DNA of 19,451 nucleotides from an uncultured Oscillibacter sp. (GCA_910584075.1 CAJTZI010000013.1:27145-46595), one strand, 5' to 3'. Shown: positions 6,138-13,686, counted from the stretch's first letter. Numbers and translations: made by a program. The notes: generated by a model not told the origin, from the sequence alone.

Positions 6138-7499
6138 TCAGCGCCTGCGGCCCCGGTATCCGTTCCGGCGGCTCCGGCCCACGCTGCGTCCGTAGCGGTA
6201 GCGGCGGCGGCTGAAAATCAGCTTCCAGGCCGCCAGCAGGATTGCCAGCGCCGCCAGAACGGCGATGACCGCCTTTACCGCGGTCTTTCCGAAAAAGAGC
6301 TTCAGATCCCGCAGGAAGATCTGAGAGCGGGACGCCTCCACGTCGTTCAGTGCCAGAAGGTCCACGGAGGCGTACTCCACGTCGTCCAGGCTCAGGGTTA
6401 TGGTCCCCAGCACGTCCCCGGCGGCAATAGGGGCCTCCGCCGGATCGGATTTCAGGGTGACGCTGCGCTCCATGCTCTCTGGGACCACATCGCTTGGCAG
6501 GAGCACCTCCACATCGCTCCGGGGGTGGACAACCACATGGTCGGCCTCGGACAGGGACACCGCCACATCCAGCACCATGTCGTCCTCCCGCAGAAGGGTC
6601 TGGTAGGTGAAGTTGTCAAAGGCCCAGTTGAAGAGCTGGTTGGTGTCGTAAAAGCTGTATGTCCGGATCTCGTTGTTCTCCAGCTCCGCCCGGTCGCCCC
6701 CCATCACCACGCTGACAAAGCTCCGGGTGCCCCTGGTGGCGGTGGACACCAGACAGTGCCCCGCCTGGGAGGTGGAACCGGTTTTGATGCCGTGGGCATC
6801 CCCGTTGAGGTAGCCCCGGGTGTACCAGCTGCCAATCAGGTAATTGGTGGTGCGCAGGGTGCGGGCGGCGCTGATATTGGTGGCTGGGATGACGATGGTG
6901 GGTGTGTCGCAGATGGACATCAGCTGCTCGTGCTTCATGGCCTCTTTGGCAATGAGGTACATATCCCAGGCGGAGGTGTAGTGCTGGGAGTCGTGAATGC
7001 CGTGGGGATTGACGAAGTGGGTGTTTTTGCAGCCCAGGGCCTGGGCCCTGGCGTTCATCTCTCCCACAAAGGCGGCCACGGAGCCGGAGATGGTCTCGGC
7101 CAGGATCTGGCTGGCCTCGTTGGCGGAGACCACCATCATGCAATACAGCAGGTGCTCCACCGTCATAATCTCGCCGGCCTGGATGCCCGCGGTGCTGCCG
7201 TCACTGGGCAGTCCCTCCAGGGCGGAGGCGGTGGCGGTGACGGCCTGGTTCATGTCCAGCTTTCCCTTGTCAATGGCCTCCAGGGTCAAAAGGCAGGTCA
7301 TGATCTTGGTCAGGCTGGCGGGGTAGAGCTCCTGATGCTCGTTTTTGGCGTAGACGACGGCGCCGGTGTGGGCGTCCACCAGCAGCGCAGCCTTGCATTG
7401 GATGTCCGGCTCCTCCAGGGCGGCGGCCCGGGGGGAGGCCCATAGGGCTACAGTCAGGACGGCCAGCAAAAAAACCGATAAAAAGCGACGGATTTTCAT
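6138..7499 (-). CDS. D-alanyl-D-alanine carboxypeptidase (PBP5/DacF family, S11)
   Basis: This 453-residue low-molecular-weight penicillin-binding protein trims the terminal D-Ala of peptidoglycan stem peptides outside the membrane. It has a Sec signal (residues ~1-27, ending in an A-A-A-like site). Catalytic motifs are S62-L-T-K65 (S-x-x-K), S125-A-N127 (S-x-N) and K239-T-G241 (K-T-G). A PBP5 C-terminal-type beta domain follows (about 295-395), then a membrane helix near 408-429. The last 24 residues contain 12 arginines, an unusually basic cytoplasmic tail. The start ATG has GGGAG 6 bp upstream. In Bacillus, homologues DacB and DacF act in spore cortex modification and DacA in vegetative wall; which applies here cannot be decided. 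It converges on the spore pair. Confidence 0.9.
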   Translation of the reverse strand: MKIRRFLSVFLLAVLTVALWASPRAAALEEPDIQCKAALLVDAHTGAVVYAKNEHQELYPASLTKIMTCLLTLEAIDKGKLDMNQAVTATASALEGLPSDGSTAGIQAGEIMTVEHLLYCMMVVSANEASQILAETISGSVAAFVGEMNARAQALGCKNTHFVNPHGIHDSQHYTSAWDMYLIAKEAMKHEQLMSICDTPTIVIPATNISAARTLRTTNYLIGSWYTRGYLNGDAHGIKTGSTSQAGHCLVSTATRGTRSFVSVVMGGDRAELENNEIRTYSFYDTNQLFNWAFDNFTYQTLLREDDMVLDVAVSLSEADHVVVHPRSDVEVLLPSDVVPESMERSVTLKSDPAEAPIAAGDVLGTITLSLDDVEYASVDLLALNDVEASRSQIFLRDLKLFFGKTAVKAVIAVLAALAILLAAWKLIFSRRRYRYGRSVGRSRRNGYRGRRR

Positions 7500-7518
7500 A
7501 TCATTCTCCCGGAATCTG

Positions 7519-7527
7519 TGATATAAT
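7519..7527 (+). promoter_or_regulatory. Extended -10 promoter for the ComEA-like gene
   Basis: TGATATAAT at 7519-7527 is a consensus extended -10 element. No clear -35 is visible, as is common with extended -10 promoters. It would start a ~75-nt leader before GTG 7608 and might also feed the two-component genes downstream. Confidence 0.45.
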
Positions 7528-7607
7528 TTTGATAGGTATTGAGAACCGGCGGCGGCCGGCAGAATTCGACGAACCTAGTATATCAAAAAAAACGCGGGAG
7601 TTCAACA

Positions 7608-7979
7608 GTGGACGAAAGAGGAAATACAGTAAAATGCGAAAAAATTTTGCTGGGGTTCACGGCGCTGTTTCTGGCGTTTCTTCTGGTGCTGTTTTTTCGG
7701 GACCGGGCGGCTATGGAGGCGGCCCCGGCCGCCGTGGAGACGGAGAGCGCCGTGTCCCAGGGGGCCTTTATGCCGGACGTGTCGCCTCTGGATATCAACG
7801 CCGCTGCGGCAGAGGAGCTGGCGGCCCTGCCGGGCATCGGTGAGGTGCTGGCGGGACGGATTGTGGCGTACCGGGAGGAACACGGTCCATTTGCGGCGGT
7901 GGAGGACCTGACAGAGGTCTCCGGCATCGGGGAGAAAAAGCTGGCGGAGCTGGAAGGACGCATTACAGTGGGTGAATAA
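7608..7979 (+). CDS. ComEA-like helix-hairpin-helix DNA-binding protein
   Basis: This 123-residue protein has a short cytoplasmic start, one membrane helix (about residues 13-30), a ~35-residue linker, and a C-terminal double helix-hairpin-helix domain: L-D-I-N-A-A...L-A-A-L-P-G-I-G...A-x-R-I-V-A-Y-R-E-E-H-G-P-F...L-x-x-V-S-G-I-G-x-K-K-L. This is the ComEA signature. ComEA proteins bind incoming double-stranded DNA at the cell surface during natural transformation. The SLBB domain found in many Gram-positive ComEA proteins is missing. The start is GTG 7608, with GGGAG 8 bp upstream; an in-frame TTG at 7539 has no ribosome site and would add a hydrophilic 23-residue extension. No comEC or comEB lies in the window, so a role in DNA uptake is unproven. 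Confidence 0.75.
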   Translation: MDERGNTVKCEKILLGFTALFLAFLLVLFFRDRAAMEAAPAAVETESAVSQGAFMPDVSPLDINAAAAEELAALPGIGEVLAGRIVAYREEHGPFAAVEDLTEVSGIGEKKLAELEGRITVGE

Positions 7980-8013
7980 ATCAAGCCGTATTACTGTTTG
8001 TATAGGAGCTTTT

Positions 8014-8691
8014 ATGAAGATTTTGGTTGTGGATGACGAGAAGCTGCTGGTCAAGGGCATGAAATTCAATCTGGAGAACGAAGGGTATGAGGTGGAGTGC
8101 GCCTATGACGGGGCCGCCGCCGTTGAGCTGGCCCGGGAGGGGAAGTTTGACCTGATTGTGCTGGACGTGATGATGCCGGAGGTGGACGGACTGGAGGCGT
8201 GTATGCGGATTCGGGAGTTTTCTAATGTTCCCGTCATCATGCTCACCGCCAAGAGCGAGGACGCTGACAAGCTGATGGGCTTTGAGTGTGGGGCGGACGA
8301 CTATCTGACCAAGCCCTTCAATGTGCTGGAGCTGAAGGCTCGGGTGCGGGCCCTTCTGCGGCGGGCCGCCGGGGTTCAGCGCAGCCGGGGGTCATTGCTG
8401 ACGGCAGGGGACCTGGTGCTGAACACCGAGGAGCGGACGGCCATGCGGGCAGGGGAGAGCGTGGAGCTCACCGCCAAGGAGTACGACCTCATTACACTTT
8501 TGATGCGCAATCCCCGGCGGGTGTACAGCCGGGAGAATCTGATGAATGTGGTGTGGGGGTACTCCTACGCCGGGGACTACCGCACGGTGGACGTCCATAT
8601 CCGCCGCCTGCGGGAGAAGCTGGAGAAGAACCCGGCGGAGCCGGAGCACATCTGCACCAAGTGGGGAGTGGGGTACTATTTCAAGGAATAA
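8014..8691 (+). CDS. OmpR/PhoB-type response regulator
   Basis: This 225-residue protein has a receiver domain with acidic pair D7-D8, phosphoacceptor D51 (L-D-V-M-M-P), T78 and K100 (T-K-P). A winged-helix output domain follows (about 125-225), with E-L-T-A-K-E-Y-D-L-I-T-L-L, the R-x-x-L-x-x-x-V-W-G-Y block and V-D-V-H-I-R-R-L-R-E-K-L. All key residues are intact. The start ATG 8014 is preceded by AGGAG at 8004-8008; an earlier in-frame ATG at 7972 overlaps the ComEA-like gene and has no good site. It resembles WalR/PhoP-class regulators of envelope homeostasis. The cognate kinase follows directly, and then a GerMN lipoprotein. The target regulon is unknown. Confidence 0.93.
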   Translation: MKILVVDDEKLLVKGMKFNLENEGYEVECAYDGAAAVELAREGKFDLIVLDVMMPEVDGLEACMRIREFSNVPVIMLTAKSEDADKLMGFECGADDYLTKPFNVLELKARVRALLRRAAGVQRSRGSLLTAGDLVLNTEERTAMRAGESVELTAKEYDLITLLMRNPRRVYSRENLMNVVWGYSYAGDYRTVDVHIRRLREKLEKNPAEPEHICTKWGVGYYFKE

Positions 8692-10105
8692 GCCTTCAAT
8701 CTGGAGCAGCATCCAGTTCCGGTTTGGTCTGAGCTACATTGCGGTCATCGCCGGGGTGCTGCTGCTGCTGAACACCTATCCCCTGATGGTGTCGGAGGAT
8801 CTGGTGTTTCGCTCCAAGGAGACCACGATGCAGAGCAGCGTATCTGTCATTGTGTACTCCCTCTCCGGCCTGGACCAGCTGACGGAGGAGAATGTGGCGG
8901 CGGCCATGGCGGTGGTGGAGGAGTCCAGTTTGTCCCGGGTGCTGGTGACCAACAGCATGGGCCGGATTCTCTACGACACCCGGGAGACCGGCGGCGCCAT
9001 CGGGGAGTATGGGCTGTACACGGAGATTGTCCAGGCTCTGCTGGGAAACGACGCCTTTACCTGTACCTACGGCCGGGGAGCCTTCCGCAGCCGGGCCTCG
9101 TCGCCGGTGCTGTACCGCAACCAGATCATCGGCGCGGTGTACGCCTATGAATACGACACGGAGCAGGCCGCCCTGCTGGCGGGGCTCCAGGGGAATCTCC
9201 TGCGCCTCTCCGCCGTCATTGCCCTGGTGGTGGCGGCGCTGAGCCTGGTGCTCTCCAAGGCGCTGACAAGAAAGATTGGGCTTTTGCTCACAGCCATCCG
9301 CCAGGTGCGGGCGGGAGCTTACAGCCACCGGGCGGACATCCGGGGCACGGACGAGATCGCCCAGATCGCCCAGGAGTTCAACAGCCTGACGGACCGCCTC
9401 CAGACCACGGAGAGCGCCCGGCGGCGCTTTGTCTCCGATGCCTCCCACGAGCTCAAAACGCCTCTGGCGGCCATCCGGCTTTTAACGGACTCCATCTTGC
9501 AGACGGAGGATATCGACCCGGCCATCACCCGGGAGTTTGTCTCCGATATTGGACAGGAGGCGGAGAGGCTGGCCCGGATTACGGAGGATCTCCTGCGCCT
9601 GACCCGGCTGGACAGCGGCGCCATGGGCAGGCCGGAGGTGGTGGATGTGCTGCCGGTTTTGGAGCAGGTGATGCGGATGATGAACCTGGTGGCCCAGGAG
9701 AAGAGCGTGGAGCTGACCTACGATGCGGCGGAGGGCTGCACGGTGCTGGCCGCCAAGGACGAGATCCACCAGGTGATCTACAACTTGGTGGACAACGCGG
9801 TGAAATACTCCGCCGCCGGCGGGGCCGTGCAGGTGTCCCTGCGGTGGCGCGGCGAACAGGTGGTGTTGGAGGTGGCGGACAACGGCGCGGGCATTCCGGA
9901 GGAGGACCTGCCCCGGATCTTCCAGCGGTTTTACCGGGTGGACAGGGCCCGCTCCCGGGCCGCCGGCGGAACGGGACTGGGGCTTTCCATCGTCCAGGAC
10001 ACCATGGAGAAGCGGGGCGGCACCGTGGAGGCCGCCAACCGGCCCGGCGGCGGCGCGGTGTTTACTGTCCGCTGGCCCTATGCGAAAGAAGGTGAGCAGC
10101 CGTGA
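8678..10105 (+). CDS. Sensor histidine kinase with non-canonical or lost start codon
   Basis: Membrane sensor kinase. Numbering from ATT 8678 (475 residues): first helix ~17-36, extracytoplasmic sensor ~37-170, second helix ~174-195, HAMP ~196-248, HisKA box S-D-A-S-H257-E-L-K-T-P, N box (N-L-V-D-N-A-V-K-Y-S), G1 (D-N-G-A-G-I-P), F box (F-Q-R-F-Y-R) and G2 (G-G-T-G-L-G-L-S-I). The kinase domain is complete. The start is the problem. No in-frame ATG, GTG or TTG lies between the ATG at 8546, deep inside the regulator gene, and GTG 8756/ATG 8786, which would cut into or remove the first helix. ATT 8678 and ATC 8699 are the possible initiators at the right place. Automatic callers would probably choose 8786. 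The stop overlaps the next gene's GTG by 4 bp. Confidence 0.85.
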   Translation: MSRNKPSIWSSIQFRFGLSYIAVIAGVLLLLNTYPLMVSEDLVFRSKETTMQSSVSVIVYSLSGLDQLTEENVAAAMAVVEESSLSRVLVTNSMGRILYDTRETGGAIGEYGLYTEIVQALLGNDAFTCTYGRGAFRSRASSPVLYRNQIIGAVYAYEYDTEQAALLAGLQGNLLRLSAVIALVVAALSLVLSKALTRKIGLLLTAIRQVRAGAYSHRADIRGTDEIAQIAQEFNSLTDRLQTTESARRRFVSDASHELKTPLAAIRLLTDSILQTEDIDPAITREFVSDIGQEAERLARITEDLLRLTRLDSGAMGRPEVVDVLPVLEQVMRMMNLVAQEKSVELTYDAAEGCTVLAAKDEIHQVIYNLVDNAVKYSAAGGAVQVSLRWRGEQVVLEVADNGAGIPEEDLPRIFQRFYRVDRARSRAAGGTGLGLSIVQDTMEKRGGTVEAANRPGGGAVFTVRWPYAKEGEQP

Positions 10106-11004
10106 AGGGGAAGGCTTTGCTGTTTTGGGGCGGCGTACTGCTGGCGGTACTCTGCGCCGCCTGCGCTCCGGCGGACCGCGAGACGGCGGAGAACCGCTAC
10201 CGGCTCTATTTCCGGGAGGAGGATCTGGCGGCCTCCTCCGGCGGCGATGTGTTCCGAACGGAGACGGTGGAGCTGGAGGAGGGGCTGGACACCCAGGAGG
10301 CGGTGGAGGTCCTGCTGGAGGGACTGCTGGAAGGTCCCCAAAATGAGCTTCTGCGGGGGACGCTGCCCGCCAGCACCACGCTGCTGTCGGCCAAAGTGGA
10401 GGGCAGCCGGGCGCTGGTGGACTTTTCCGCGGCGTACAGCACCCTCTCCGGCGTGCGCCTGACCATGGCGGACTATGCCGTGACGCTGACGCTGACCCAG
10501 CTGCCGGAGATCACCTCCGTGAAGATCACCGTCCAGGGCCAGGAGCTGGCCTACCGGGACAAGCAGGTCTTCACCGCCCGGGATGTGCTGCTGTCCTCCG
10601 AGGAGGACGTGGTGGGCACCGTGGAGGCGGTGCTGTACTTCCTGAACGAGGAGGGCGGGCTGACGGAGGAGCGGCGGACGCTGGATCTCTACGAGGGAGA
10701 CACCCAGGCAGCCGCAGTCATCCGGGCCCTGGAGGGCGCGCCGGAGACCAAGGGCCTGATCACCGCCCTGCCGGAGGGCTTTCGGGTGCGGAGCGTCTGG
10801 CAGGAGGAGGATACCTGCTATGTAAACCTCTCCTCGGCGCTGCTGGGGGGGCTGGCGGAGGACCTGCCCCTGGGCACAGCCCTCCGGTCTCTGAGCCAGT
10901 CCCTCTGCTCTCTGGACGCGGTGAGCGAGGTGCGCTTCCTGGTGGATGGGGAGTTTGAGGAGCGCTATGGGAGCGCGGATGTGTCCGAGCCCTATACAGT
11001 ATAG
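10102..11004 (+). CDS. GerMN-domain lipoprotein (GerM/LpqB-like)
   Basis: This 300-residue protein has a lipoprotein signal (hydrophobic residues 5-20, then A-A-C21, the presumed lipidated Cys). Two GerMN repeats follow: about 69-148 (L-L-E-G-P...L-P-x-x-T-x-L-L-S...A-L-V-D-F-S...V-T-L-T-L-T-Q-L-P) and about 204-290 (A-L-E-G-A-P...L-P-E-G-F-R-V...C-Y-V-N-L-S-S...V-R-F-L-V-D-G-E). GerMN domains occur in Bacillus GerM (sporulation and germination) and in actinobacterial LpqB. The GTG start overlaps the kinase stop as GTGA, so it is translationally coupled to the sensor kinase and probably works with it on the outer membrane face. An intrinsic terminator follows. A sensor-accessory role is inference. 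Confidence 0.85.
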   Translation: MKGKALLFWGGVLLAVLCAACAPADRETAENRYRLYFREEDLAASSGGDVFRTETVELEEGLDTQEAVEVLLEGLLEGPQNELLRGTLPASTTLLSAKVEGSRALVDFSAAYSTLSGVRLTMADYAVTLTLTQLPEITSVKITVQGQELAYRDKQVFTARDVLLSSEEDVVGTVEAVLYFLNEEGGLTEERRTLDLYEGDTQAAAVIRALEGAPETKGLITALPEGFRVRSVWQEEDTCYVNLSSALLGGLAEDLPLGTALRSLSQSLCSLDAVSEVRFLVDGEFEERYGSADVSEPYTV

Positions 11005-11015
11005 CAGACAGTCAA

Positions 11016-11055
11016 AATCCCCTGGAGGACATGGCTCCTCCAGGGGATTGTTTTT
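11016..11055. terminator. Intrinsic terminator, convergent junction
   Basis: A perfect 14-bp stem (11016-11029 with 11036-11049, 6-nt loop) is followed by G then TTTTT (11051-11055) and preceded by A residues. It ends the regulator-kinase-GerMN unit and can also serve the convergent phosphorylase gene ending at 11054. Confidence 0.85.
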
Positions 11056-11782
11056 ATTCAGCCCATTTCCAGGCGGTCTCCAGAGCCACCTCCATCATCT
11101 CATGGAAGGACTCCTGCCGGTCCTCGGCGGAGAGGGCCTCGCCGGTAAAGAGATGGTCGGAGATGGTGAGGAGGCTCAGCGCCCGCTTGTGGAAGGCGGA
11201 GGCGATCCAGTAGAGGCCGGCGGTCTCCATTTCCACCGCCAGCAGCCCCAGGTCCCGGGCCTGCTGGTTGACGTCCGGGGAGGGGTGGTAGAAGTGGTCG
11301 CTGGTGAAGACGCTGCCCACCTGGGTGTGAACGCCCAGGGTCTTGGCGGCCTCCACGGCGTCCGCCAGCATCTCGTAGCTGGCCACGGGGGTGAAGATCC
11401 CCGGGAAGGCGAAGGCGGCGCCGTAGTTGGAGTTGGTGGAGGCGGCCATGGCGATGATCACATCCCGGAGCTTCACCTGCTCACTTAGGCCCCCGGCGGA
11501 GCCGATGCGGATGATGGATTCCACGCCGAACTGGGTATAGAGCTCTGTGGCGTAGATGCCCATGGAGGGCACCCCCATGCCGTGGCCCATGACGGAGACC
11601 TGCCGCCCCTTGTAGATGCCGGTGTAGCCCAGCATATTGCGGACGGTGTTGAAGCAGACGGGATTTTCCAGATACCGCTCCGCCACATGCTTGGCCCGCA
11701 GGGGGTCGCCGGGCATGAGGACGATCTTGGCGATCTCGGCGCCGGTGACGCTGATGCTGGCGGAGATAGAGCTTTTTGTCAT
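11054..11782 (-). CDS. deoD: Purine-nucleoside phosphorylase, DeoD type
   Basis: This 242-residue cytoplasmic enzyme cleaves purine (deoxy)nucleosides with phosphate to base plus (deoxy)ribose-1-phosphate. Diagnostic residues of the hexameric DeoD family are present: M-P-G25-D-P-x-R29 phosphate site, R48, R92-I-G-S-A-G-G, M185-E-T-A-G-L-Y ribose contacts, and S-D209-H-L-F-T-G-E with the catalytic Asp. Length fits (~235-240). AAAGGA sits 9 bp upstream of the ATG. It lies 121 bp downstream of the isomerase gene on the same strand, with its own candidate -10 and a hairpin-rich leader. The neighbours suggest it may also supply 5-methylthioribose-1-phosphate or 5-deoxyribose-1-phosphate; DeoD enzymes usually accept 6-aminopurines, but activity on 5'-modified nucleosides is uncertain. 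Confidence 0.92.
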   Translation of the reverse strand: MTKSSISASISVTGAEIAKIVLMPGDPLRAKHVAERYLENPVCFNTVRNMLGYTGIYKGRQVSVMGHGMGVPSMGIYATELYTQFGVESIIRIGSAGGLSEQVKLRDVIIAMAASTNSNYGAAFAFPGIFTPVASYEMLADAVEAAKTLGVHTQVGSVFTSDHFYHPSPDVNQQARDLGLLAVEMETAGLYWIASAFHKRALSLLTISDHLFTGEALSAEDRQESFHEMMEVALETAWKWAE

Positions 11783-11800
11783 AACAGTCTGTCCTTTCTC

Positions 11801-11841
11801 AAAAAAAGTTGGGTTCCTTTCAAGCTGGTCCGAAGACCAAC
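11801..11841 (-). promoter_or_regulatory. Candidate attenuator in the deoD leader
   Basis: On the minus strand, GTTGG (11841-11837) can pair with CCAAC (11812-11808), directly before a T7 tract (11807-11801). That makes a weak terminator-like fold. The same GTTGG is also part of a stronger 7-bp hairpin with a UUCG tetraloop (11841-11835 with 11830-11824). The two folds exclude each other. A consensus TATAAT (11877-11872) lies just upstream without a good -35. Confidence 0.3.
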
Positions 11842-11903
11842 GGCGATGCCGGATGGTAATTCAGTGGCGGTATTATACAAAATGTAATAGATAGAATACG
11901 CGC

Positions 11904-12983
11904 CTATTCACGGCCCTGGAAGAGGGCGGCCAAACTCTTCGTATACGGCGGGCGGCAGATGCCCCGCTCCGTGACGATGCCGGAGATCAGCGTGTGGTCC
12001 GTGACGTCAAAGGCGGGGTTGTAGCACTGGACTGACGGCGGGGCCATGGGCTCCGCATACCACATCTCCCGGATCTCGCCGGGGTGGCGGAGCTCGATGG
12101 GGATGTGGTCCCCGTCGGGGCAGCCGAGGTCGACAGTGGAGGTGGGGCCCAGGACGTAGAAGGGAATGCCGTAGTGCTTTGCCAGGATGGCCACGCCGCT
12201 GGTGCCGATCTTGTTGGCGGTGTCGCCGTTGGCGGCCACCCGGTCACAGCCCACAAAGCAGGCCTGGACCCAGCCGTTTTTCATGACGATGGAGGCCATG
12301 TTGTCGCAGATGAGCGTCACGTCGATCCCAGCCCGCTGGAGCTCGTAGGAGGTGAGGCGGGCTCCCTGAAGCAGGGGGCGGGTCTCATCGGAGAAGACGC
12401 GGAAGTTCATGCCCCGCTCCCGGCCCAGAAACAGGGGGCCCAGGGCGGTGCCGTACCGGGAGGTGGCCAGGGGACCGGCGTTGCAGTGGGTGAGGATGCC
12501 GTCGCCATCCTTGATGAGGCCCAGGCCGTGCTCGGAGATGGCCCGGCACATGGCGATGTCTTCCTGGTGGATGGCCCGGCACTCCCGGCCCAGGAGCTCC
12601 AGAACCTCCTCCACGGGCCTTCCGGCGCCCGCGGATACCACGTCCTCCATACGGCGGAGGGCCCAGCTGAGGTTTACGGCGGTGGGCCGGGAGGCGTTCA
12701 GATATTCCTTCGCGGCATGGAACCGCTCTGCGAAGGCGCCGCCGTCCGCGGCGTCCCACTGGCGGGCCAGGGCATAGATGCTGTATGCGGCGCAGATGCC
12801 GATGGCCGGGGCGCCCCGGACCTGGAGGAGGCGGATGGCGTCGAACATCTCCTCCGCCGTGCGCAGGGTCCGGTATACGGTGCGGCCCGGCAGCTGGGTC
12901 TGGTCGATGATGACCACGCTCTTTTCGTCCCCGCCAAGGCGAACGTTGTCGATGTGGGTCACCTGCCTGAGTTCTTCGTTCAT
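11904..12983 (-). CDS. mtnA: S-methyl-5-thioribose-1-phosphate isomerase (MtnA)
   Basis: This 359-residue enzyme converts 5-methylthioribose-1-phosphate, and in some systems 5-deoxyribose-1-phosphate, to the ribulose form. Motifs of the eIF2B-like isomerase family are present: R56-G-A-P-A-I-G62, H-C167-N-A-G with the catalytic Cys, C-D-N-M-A, and G-C-D247-R-V-A-A-N-G-D with the catalytic Asp. ATG 12983 is preferred over the GTG three codons upstream, because GGAG sits 8 bp before it and would overlap the GTG. It begins 17 bp after the aldolase gene, so the two form an operon. The rest of the aerobic methionine salvage pathway (MtnBCDE) is not present nearby. With the aldolase and DeoD this points to a DHAP-shunt-like salvage instead. 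Confidence 0.92.
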   Translation of the reverse strand: MNEELRQVTHIDNVRLGGDEKSVVIIDQTQLPGRTVYRTLRTAEEMFDAIRLLQVRGAPAIGICAAYSIYALARQWDAADGGAFAERFHAAKEYLNASRPTAVNLSWALRRMEDVVSAGAGRPVEEVLELLGRECRAIHQEDIAMCRAISEHGLGLIKDGDGILTHCNAGPLATSRYGTALGPLFLGRERGMNFRVFSDETRPLLQGARLTSYELQRAGIDVTLICDNMASIVMKNGWVQACFVGCDRVAANGDTANKIGTSGVAILAKHYGIPFYVLGPTSTVDLGCPDGDHIPIELRHPGEIREMWYAEPMAPPSVQCYNPAFDVTDHTLISGIVTERGICRPPYTKSLAALFQGRE

Positions 12984-13000
12984 GGGAATCACTCCAGTCT

Positions 13001-13669
13001 TCAGTTGGTCTCAGTTCGCGTTTTTGCCAGTCTCTGATAAAATCCGGCCATGGAGCGCAGGGTCTCCGCCTGCTCCGGCGTGATCTCTGTTCCGCCGCCC
13101 ATGCGGTCCACAAGAAAGTGGACTTTTGCGGTCTGCTCCACCACCTCCAGCCGGTCAAAGGCGGAGAGGAGATCGGGCCCCCAGGCCAAGGAGCCGTGGT
13201 TGGCCAGCAGCACCGCGCTGTGGGTATGGACGAAGGGACGGACGCTGTTTGGCACCTCGTCGGTGGAAAGCATGGCGAACTCCGTGACCGGAATTTCCCC
13301 CAGCCCCAGGACCGTCTCCGCCAGATACCGCTCCGTCAGGGAACGGCGGCAGACGGCACGGGCGGTGGAGAAGGGCGGATGGGCGTGGACCACCGCCCGG
13401 ACGTCCGGCCGCTCCCGGTAGACCATCAGGTGCATTTTGCTCTCGGAAGAGGGGTGGCGGTCTCCCTCCAGAACATGGCCCTCCAGACTGCACAGCACCG
13501 GCATATCCGGCGTCATGCGGCCCTTGCTCACCCCGGAGGGGGTGATGAGGACCCGGTCCGCATCCACCCGGACGGAGACGTTGCCGTCGTTGCTGACCGC
13601 ATATCCCCGCTTATAGAGGAGACGGCAGACGCGGCAGATCTCCTCCCGGACGCTCTCGTAACGCTCCAA
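13001..13669 (-). CDS. Class II aldolase/adducin-family protein (FucA-like)
   Basis: This 222-residue zinc aldolase has the expected catalytic set: E76 in S-S-E-S-K-M-H, zinc ligands H95 and H97 (V-V-H-A-H-P-P), and third ligand H158 (L-L-A-N-H-G-S). N-D-G-N-V-S and T-P-S-G-V-S-K-G are phosphate-binding segments of the L-fuculose-1-phosphate aldolase family. Such enzymes split a ketose-1-phosphate into DHAP and an aldehyde. With MtnA next door, the likely substrate is 5-methylthioribulose-1-phosphate and/or 5-deoxyribulose-1-phosphate. The MtnB dehydratase, a distant relative, is the main alternative. The start is TTG 13667-13669: a strong AAGGAGG lies 7 bp upstream, and no ATG fits. It is the first gene of the operon, behind a promoter and an attenuator-like hairpin. 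Confidence 0.82.
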   Translation of the reverse strand: MERYESVREEICRVCRLLYKRGYAVSNDGNVSVRVDADRVLITPSGVSKGRMTPDMPVLCSLEGHVLEGDRHPSSESKMHLMVYRERPDVRAVVHAHPPFSTARAVCRRSLTERYLAETVLGLGEIPVTEFAMLSTDEVPNSVRPFVHTHSAVLLANHGSLAWGPDLLSAFDRLEVVEQTAKVHFLVDRMGGGTEITPEQAETLRSMAGFYQRLAKTRTETN

Positions 13670-13686
13670 AGGGGCACCTCCTTTTG

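Noticed and set aside
6048..7445. 465-codon plus-strand frame opposite the carboxypeptidase
   Set aside because: Same high-GC shadow effect; the minus strand carries all three penicillin-binding motifs.
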